Shown: positions 7,707-11,971 of the stretch, piece by piece
Position numbering within the stretch: position 1 is the stretch's first letter
Layout of the letters: each line of letters starts with the position of its first letter
Assembly (NCBI GenBank): GCA_900539505.1
Contig: UQCL01000063.1
Coordinates: forward strand, 1-11,971
Length of the DNA: 11,971 nucleotides
DNA from: an uncultured Campylobacter sp.
Lineage (GTDB): Bacteria; Campylobacterota; Campylobacteria; Campylobacterales; Campylobacteraceae
Direction of reading: 5' to 3'
Notes under the pieces: generated by a model
Databases searched by the model: none
Told to the model about the DNA's origin: nothing
The model's input: only the letters and a program-made list of their open reading frames with translations
Program-made: the position numbers and the translations under genes

Positions 7707-8238
7707 TGAAATTATTCGACATTACCGAAAAATATGGTAAGGCGACCTATGCTTATCCGTTTGAGCCATACATCGTGCCCGAGAATTTTCGCGGGCAGCC
7801 TGAATACACCTACGAGCTTTGCATAGGCTGTGCTGCGTGCGGAATCGCCTGCCCATCTAATGCGATCGAGCTTAAGATGAACGAAGCCCAAACTAAACTA
7901 ATTTGGGAATTTGACTGCGGGCGTTGCATATTTTGCGGTCGCTGCGACGAGGTATGCCCTACGGGAGCGGTAAGGCTAGGCAATAGCTTTGAGCTAGCGG
8001 TAAAATTTGACAAAAGCGCGCTTATCCAACACGGCGAGCTTGAGATGGAAAAATGCAGCTGCTGCGGCAAGCCGATGACCCCAAAAAGGCTAATCAACTA
8101 CACGCTAGAAAAGCTAAGTACGGCAAATTTGCTCCCAGGCAGATTAGAAGAAGCTAAAAAATATCTCTATATCTGTCCTGAATGCAAAAAAGCTCAAGCG
8201 GTCGAAAGAGTGACCAAAGGTATAGAGGAGGCAATAAA

Positions 8239-8242
<4 letters not shown>
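7703..8242 (+). CDS. hyfH: Hydrogenase-4 iron-sulfur subunit HyfH (NuoI-like, 2 x [4Fe-4S])
   Basis: A 179-aa protein of normal HycF/HyfH length that bridges the small subunit and the outer ferredoxin subunit. Two [4Fe-4S] motifs are clear: C40-C43-C46-C50-P and C75-C78-C81-C85-P, with one extra cysteine at C72. The C-terminal part has C118/C120/C121 and C158/C161 (CSCCGKP and CPECKK), a zinc-ribbon-like arrangement also seen in E. coli HycF, so it is a family trait. The gene opens with ATGATG overlapping the hyfG stop. The first ATG (7703) has AAAGGA (7690-7695) seven bases upstream; the second (7706) is an equally possible start two bases past the overlap. There is no transmembrane segment. 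Confidence 0.94.
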
Positions 8243-9059
<817 letters not shown>

Positions 9060-9063
<4 letters not shown>

Positions 9064-9404
9064 TTGAGGTTTTTAAGCTTACAAAGCGGCATATGGACGA
9101 AAACGAAAATTTACCTAAAGAGTTAAAGGATATCAAGGTTTTTTCCACCTGCGTCGGTCATGGCGTAGGCACGATCGATTTTAGCGAAAAGGTACTTGAG
9201 ATAGACGATGAAGAATTTAAACGCATCATCGAGAACTCTGGCGACTACGTTAAATTTAAGATCGGTAACCTAAGCAAGTATTTCGAGATTGAAATTTTTG
9301 CCGAGCACGCAGCTAAGCTAATCCCTCAGCTTTGCGAATGTGAGCTTAAAGATCTGCTAAAAAATATGCGCGAAGGATACTTCGTGCTAAGGAAGGATTT
9401 TTGA
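9060..9404 (+). CDS. hyfJ: Formate hydrogenlyase maturation protein, HycH/HyfJ family
   Basis: A small 114-aa soluble protein. It resembles E. coli HycH/HyfJ (about 136 aa) in the core VFSTCVGHGVGTIDFSEKV (27-45; in HycH a similar Ser-containing stretch is followed by IGHHLGVID) and in KYFEIEI (73-79; KYGEIVI in HycH). The region between and the C-terminus are shorter. HycH is known to be needed for assembly of the hydrogenase-3 large subunit, though its biochemical role is not settled; the same is inferred here. The ATG overlaps the hyfI stop (ATGA) with GGAG at 9050-9053. It lies directly before the hydrogenase endopeptidase gene, as in the E. coli hyc operon. The match rests on short motifs read by eye, so confidence is below that for the structural genes. 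Confidence 0.8.
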
Positions 9405-9856
9405 TGCGAAAGGCGTTGCTTTGTATCGGCAATCCCCTTCGCGGCGACGACGACGTGGGCAATGAAACAGGGCGAATAGTCGAGGCGAATTTAAAAGGCT
9501 GGCGCGTTTTTTACGGGCAGGATGTGCCCGAAAACGAATTTGCAGCCCTTAGGGAATTCGCCCCTGAAATTCTGATCGTAGTAGATGCGATGAGCGGCTT
9601 TGATGAGGATAAGATTGAATTTTTCGACCTCAGCAACGATCGCGACTATATCTACTCGACGCACAACCTGCCTACGCCGGTGCTTCTAAGCTATCTGCGC
9701 AAAATTTGCCCAAAGACGTTGTTTTTGGGCATTAGCGTGTTGCTCGATAACGTCCTTGATTTTAAAGAAGGACTGAGCGAGAGCGCAAAAAAAAGTGCGC
9801 AAAAAGCTTATGAGCGTATCTTAGAAATTGATTCAAATTTAAATGAGGAGGAGTAA
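9404..9856 (+). CDS. hycI: Hydrogenase maturation endopeptidase HycI (peptidase M52)
   Basis: A 150-aa nickel-sensing aspartic-type endopeptidase. It trims the C-terminal tail of the large subunit (predicted here after R544 of HyfG) once nickel is inserted. The N-terminus LLCIGNPLRGDDDVG carries D16, IVVDAMSG carries D61 and THNLP carries H87; these align with the metal-contacting D16, D62 and H90 of E. coli HycI. The C-terminal half is shorter and ends in an acidic stretch. A TTG three bases earlier (9401) is in frame, but the ATG at 9404 fits better: AAGGA at 9393-9397 stands six bases before it and it shares one base with the previous stop (TGATG). Position and sequence make it specific to this hydrogenase and not to an uptake enzyme. 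Confidence 0.92.
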   Translation: MRKALLCIGNPLRGDDDVGNETGRIVEANLKGWRVFYGQDVPENEFAALREFAPEILIVVDAMSGFDEDKIEFFDLSNDRDYIYSTHNLPTPVLLSYLRKICPKTLFLGISVLLDNVLDFKEGLSESAKKSAQKAYERILEIDSNLNEEE

Positions 9857-10720
9857 ATGTTAAATCCTGCAGAAACCGCGCAAGCGGTATCTAGTTCGAT
9901 GCAACACAAGGCGCATACCCCGCTAATTAGCATAATTTTTCTAGCTATAATGGCGGGCGCTGCAATCGCTATGGGAGATATTTTCTGGGCTCACTCGACC
10001 GTCGGAATGGCTGAAAAGCAATCTATTGGCTTATCGAATTTCATCGGTGGTATTACCTTTAGCTGCGGTCTGATGATGGTGGTTTTTTACGGTGGGCATC
10101 TATTTACCAGCTCGGTTTTAACGGGCGTACCTGCCGCCGATGGCAAATTACCGCTAGGTAAAACAATCGGCTATTGGGCTATCGTTTGGTGCTTTAACTT
10201 CGTAGGTGGCGCGTTAATCGCGTATATGTATTATTACTCAGGACTTCCGCTTAAATATGATGGCTACATCTTGCAGCACTTCATTCCTGCAGCAGCAGGC
10301 AAAATAAACGCACCTTTTCATGAGCTATTCATCCGCGGAATTTTTTGTAACGTGTTTGTATGTATGTCTATCTGGACTGCGACCAGCGAGAGCAATCTAT
10401 CGGGTAAATTCTTTGCAATTATGTGGATGATCGGCGCATTCGTAGCTTGCTCGATGGAACACTGCGTGGCAAATATGTTTATCCTAACCGAAGGTATCAT
10501 CGCTAAAGGCCACTATTTAGCAGCTGCGGGTGGCGATGTAAATGCTCTTGCAAGCTCGCTTCACGGTGTAACGGCAGCTCAAATAGATTCAATAAACTGG
10601 GGAAATTTCATCGTTAAAAATATGATCCCGGTTACGCTAGGCAACATCTGCGGCGGTCTATTTTTCGTAGGCTTGGTCGGATTTATGGTCAATAAATACG
10701 ATATGAAAAAGAAAGACTAA
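9857..10720 (+). CDS. focA: Formate/nitrite transporter family channel, FocA type
   Basis: A 287-aa inner-membrane protein of the FNT family with about six membrane segments, normal in length; the family forms pentamers. Signatures are GGHLFTSSVLTG (79-90, with the channel-gating omega-loop threonine T84), RGIFCNVFVCMS (160-171) and MEHCVANMFILTEG (200-213) with the central-pore H202. The Cys-Asn in GIFCN and the EH-ANMF motif resemble formate channels more than NirC-type nitrite channels. It starts on the base after the hycI stop, with GGAGG (9847-9851) five bases before the ATG, and is the last gene before the terminator. A formate channel at the end of a hyf operon is also found in E. coli (focB), which supports formate as the substrate. 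The direction of transport in vivo cannot be read from sequence. Confidence 0.92.
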   Translation: MLNPAETAQAVSSSMQHKAHTPLISIIFLAIMAGAAIAMGDIFWAHSTVGMAEKQSIGLSNFIGGITFSCGLMMVVFYGGHLFTSSVLTGVPAADGKLPLGKTIGYWAIVWCFNFVGGALIAYMYYYSGLPLKYDGYILQHFIPAAAGKINAPFHELFIRGIFCNVFVCMSIWTATSESNLSGKFFAIMWMIGAFVACSMEHCVANMFILTEGIIAKGHYLAAAGGDVNALASSLHGVTAAQIDSINWGNFIVKNMIPVTLGNICGGLFFVGLVGFMVNKYDMKKKD

Positions 10721-10755
10721 TCTATCGCGCTTCAGCACGATATAAACAAAATACG

Positions 10756-10780
10756 GCGCGGCACTTTGCCGCGCATTTTT
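10756..10780 (+). terminator. Rho-independent terminator of the hyf-focA operon
   Basis: GCGCGGCA (10756-10763) and TGCCGCGC (10767-10774) form a perfect 8-bp GC-rich stem with a 3-nt loop, followed by ATTTTT (10775-10780). It lies 36 bases after the focA stop. Read on the other strand it is followed by a looser T-rich stretch, so it may also stop leftward transcripts coming from the regulator gene. Confidence 0.92.
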
Positions 10781-10991
10781 AGTTTCTTAAATTTTGATGC
10801 GTAAAATTTCGCTCGATCCAAAATTTTAGACAAAATCCTAACGAAATTCGGGATGAAATTCTAAAACCAAGCCCTTGATAAAAATTTTACGCTGTAAATT
10901 TAAGCAAAATTCTACTCTGCAGCTTTAGACAAAATTTCGCGCTTAAGCCGCAACGTAAGCCGCACAATGCTCTCAAAACTCTAGCCCGCGC
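10781..10991. other. AT-rich spacer with spaced AAATTT-type boxes
   Basis: No gene is seen between the operon terminator and the end of the convergent regulator. Instead about ten boxes of the form AAATTT or AAATTC, separated by GC-containing bases, run from 10789 to 10938, several 11-12 bp apart. A 9-bp direct repeat TAAGCCGCA occurs at 10944-10952 and 10956-10964. Both halves look non-coding. Confidence 0.6.
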
Positions 10992-11630
10992 CTAAACACA
11001 GTAGCTAAGCAATCTGTCGTAGTCCAGGATCAAAAACTCGTGCTGACTGATTTTTTGAATTACGTTATCTTTTACAAGCTCGTTAAACGCGGTACTCGCG
11101 CTTTGACGCTTGAGCCCTACGAAGGATGAAAGCACCTTTAGCGAAAAGGGCAAAAAGACGTATTTGTAGCCATTTTGATGAAAATTCTGCTCGTTTGCAA
11201 GCTCGATCAAAAAGCTCGCGATGCGCCCTTTTGCATTTTCAAAAAGAATGGAGCGAGTGATTTTGCGCTGCAGCAAGATTATCTCAGTTAGAATTTTTAT
11301 ATATGCCTCGCAAAAGCTGCGATTTGCCAAGATCTCCCCTAGTCCGCTCGCATCGATCGTGTAAATCTCGCTGTCCTCTAAAAACTCAAGCGCGCAAATT
11401 TCATTAAGAATAGTGATATTGTCCTTGTTTAGGTAGTTGATGATGAATTCTTCGCCGTCTTCAAAAAACGAAAGCTTCGCCTGCCCGCTTTTAAAAATAA
11501 AAACTTTAGGCGCCTCGCTATAAAAAACATAGCCTTTTTTGATGACTTGGTGCTCGAACATTGCAAGCTCCTCGTCGCTAAGCGTGGCGATAGCCTCGGT
11601 TTGCAGTAGTCCCAGCCGCGATTTTTCCAT
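10992..11630 (-). CDS. Crp/Fnr-family transcriptional regulator
   Basis: A 212-aa protein with the Crp/Fnr layout. An N-terminal cyclic-nucleotide-binding-like barrel (about 15-110) contains FIFKSGQAKLSFFEDGEEF. A long dimerisation helix follows (about 108-135). A winged helix domain begins at NAKGRIASFLIELA (132-145), with the helix-turn-helix at about 161-190 (PFSLKVLSSFVGLKRQSAST). Cysteines are only C79, C107 and C211, so there is no Fnr-type N-terminal oxygen-sensing cluster; nor is the cAMP phosphate-binding pattern of Crp evident. The signal is unknown. In the recognition helix GLKRQSASTAF the usual Glu and Arg of Crp (RETVGR) are replaced by Gln176 and Thr180, so its DNA site is probably not a standard Crp or Fnr box. 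GGAGG (11639-11635) lies four bases before the ATG. It is convergent with the hyf operon, which it may regulate (inference). Confidence 0.88.
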   Translation of the reverse strand: MEKSRLGLLQTEAIATLSDEELAMFEHQVIKKGYVFYSEAPKVFIFKSGQAKLSFFEDGEEFIINYLNKDNITILNEICALEFLEDSEIYTIDASGLGEILANRSFCEAYIKILTEIILLQRKITRSILFENAKGRIASFLIELANEQNFHQNGYKYVFLPFSLKVLSSFVGLKRQSASTAFNELVKDNVIQKISQHEFLILDYDRLLSYCV

Positions 11631-11650
11631 ATAACCTCCAAAAGCTAAGA

Positions 11651-11656
11651 ATTATA
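11651..11656 (-). promoter_or_regulatory. Probable -10 box of the Crp/Fnr regulator gene
   Basis: On the minus strand this reads TATAAT. Transcription would start near 11644, giving a leader of only about 14 nt that still contains the GGAGG Shine-Dalgarno. No clear -35 is seen. The CGTCA-N6-TGACG dyad found before hyfA is not repeated upstream, so autoregulation through it is not supported. Confidence 0.55.
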
Positions 11657-11735
11657 CAATGAAATATTTAGACAAAGATAAAGCTGCGCGGATTAAATTT
11701 ACCATCCGCACTATGGCTGCGCATCTAGGTCGCCT

Positions 11736-11821
11736 AAGCTAATAAATTTTTATAGCTTTTAAAATTCTAAATTTTACCCGCGCTTTGCATCGCGTAAAAT
11801 TTCAAAAATTTATTGAAGCTT
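11736..11821. repeat. Nested imperfect inverted repeat
   Basis: The outer arms are AAGCT plus AATAAATTTTT (11736-11751) and AAAAATTTATT, two bases, AGCTT (11804-11821). The inner arms are AAATTTTAC (11769-11777) and GTAAAATTT (11794-11802), with CGCG-type bases pairing further inside. The whole could fold into one long interrupted hairpin of about 86 nt. It may be a degenerate miniature element, a structured RNA or a bidirectional terminator. No transposase or target-site duplication is recognised. Confidence 0.45.
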
Positions 11822-11920
11822 TACACGGCAATATTATAGCCAAAACCCGCGGCGCGAATTTAAAATTCTGTCTCTAAATAAAAATTCATATCATTTTATT
11901 GAAATTTTATTTAGCAAAGA

Positions 11921-11926
11921 TATAAT
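11921..11926 (+). promoter_or_regulatory. Candidate rightward -10 box near the window edge
   Basis: TATAAT preceded by T-rich DNA including TTTTATTTAGC (11905-11915), the kind of periodic AT sequence that replaces a -35 in Campylobacter. A transcript would start near 11932 and run out of the window. No start codon with a ribosome binding site follows before the edge. Confidence 0.4.
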
Positions 11927-11934
11927 AATGCATA

Positions 11935-11971
11935 TTAAAAATAAGCGGTATTTTGCTCGCGGCAATACCGC
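11935..11971 (-). terminator. Candidate leftward rho-independent terminator at the window edge
   Basis: GCGGTA (11945-11950) plus TTGC (11953-11956) pair with GCAA plus TACCGC (11962-11971), leaving a TT bulge and a 5-nt loop. On the minus strand the stem is followed by TTATTTTTAA, so it fits the end of a leftward gene lying beyond 11971. The sequence stops exactly at the last paired base, so a terminal assembly or library artefact is also possible. Confidence 0.5.

Larger units (their letters stand above)
11631..11971. other. Non-coding region upstream of the regulator (341 bp)
   Basis: No convincing gene or tRNA is visible. The stretch holds the regulator promoter, a short dyad GCGGAT-N10-ATCCGC (11688-11709), a direct repeat GCTGCGC (11683-11689 and 11716-11722, exactly 33 bp apart), a larger nested inverted repeat (11736-11821), a rightward -10 candidate (11921-11926) and a hairpin at the right edge (11945-11971). 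Confidence 0.6.

Noticed and set aside
8182..8238. Upstream in-frame ATG for HyfI
   Set aside because: It adds 19 residues overlapping hyfH with no Shine-Dalgarno. The ATG at 8239 has GAGGAGG seven bases upstream and matches the family N-terminus better.
9401..9403. TTG start for HycI
   Set aside because: It lies only three bases from the AAGGA element, while the adjacent ATG at 9404 has normal spacing and the TGATG junction seen elsewhere in the operon.
10781..10991. Gene remnant between the operon and the regulator
   Set aside because: No frame shows recognisable protein sequence, and the DNA is dominated by AAATTT boxes.

Overview
The window carries one long rightward operon for a group 4 membrane-bound [NiFe] hydrogenase of the formate hydrogenlyase / hydrogenase-4 (Hyf) type. 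It is followed by a leftward Crp/Fnr-family regulator. AT-rich promoters, intergenic DNA full of AAATTT boxes, coding DNA of roughly 45% GC and the protein sequences suggest Campylobacterota. A higher-GC oral Campylobacter (C. gracilis / showae / rectus / curvus type) or a close relative is most likely, but the species cannot be fixed from this window alone.

Layout. Positions 1-45 are not biological: they are an untrimmed Illumina Nextera i7 adapter with its index and the Tn5 mosaic end, so the genome starts at 46. Positions 46-318 form the leader, with a good -10 box (257-262), an upstream dyad (220-235) and a strong Shine-Dalgarno. From 319 to 10720 eleven genes follow with overlaps or gaps of at most 10 bp: hyfA, hyfB, hyfC, hyfE, hyfF, hyfG, hyfH, hyfI, a hycH/hyfJ-like maturation gene, the hycI endopeptidase and a focA-type formate channel. 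A strong hairpin terminator lies at 10756-10780. A roughly 210-bp AT-rich spacer separates it from the convergent regulator gene (10992-11630, minus). The last 341 bp hold the regulator's promoter, several inverted repeats, a rightward promoter candidate and a hairpin that reads best as a leftward terminator of a gene beyond the window.

How the genes work together. HyfG (Ni-Fe site) and HyfI (proximal cluster) form the catalytic core. HyfH and HyfA carry the iron-sulfur chain. HyfC and HyfE anchor the complex in the membrane. HyfB and HyfF are two antiporter-like proton-channel subunits. HycI trims the C-terminal tail of HyfG after nickel insertion, the HycH-like protein probably assists assembly, and FocA moves formate across the inner membrane. 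Compared with the E. coli hyf operon, hyfD (a third antiporter-like subunit) is absent, and so are the formate dehydrogenase gene fdhF and a HyfR/FhlA-type sigma-54 activator. The formate-oxidising partner must be encoded elsewhere if the complex is a formate hydrogenlyase.

No entirely new system is evident. The most useful leads are the HyfD-less composition, the candidate Crp-type operator centred near -41.5 of the operon promoter with a Crp/Fnr regulator of unusual recognition helix close by, the structured repeats in the spacers, and the adapter contamination at the left end.
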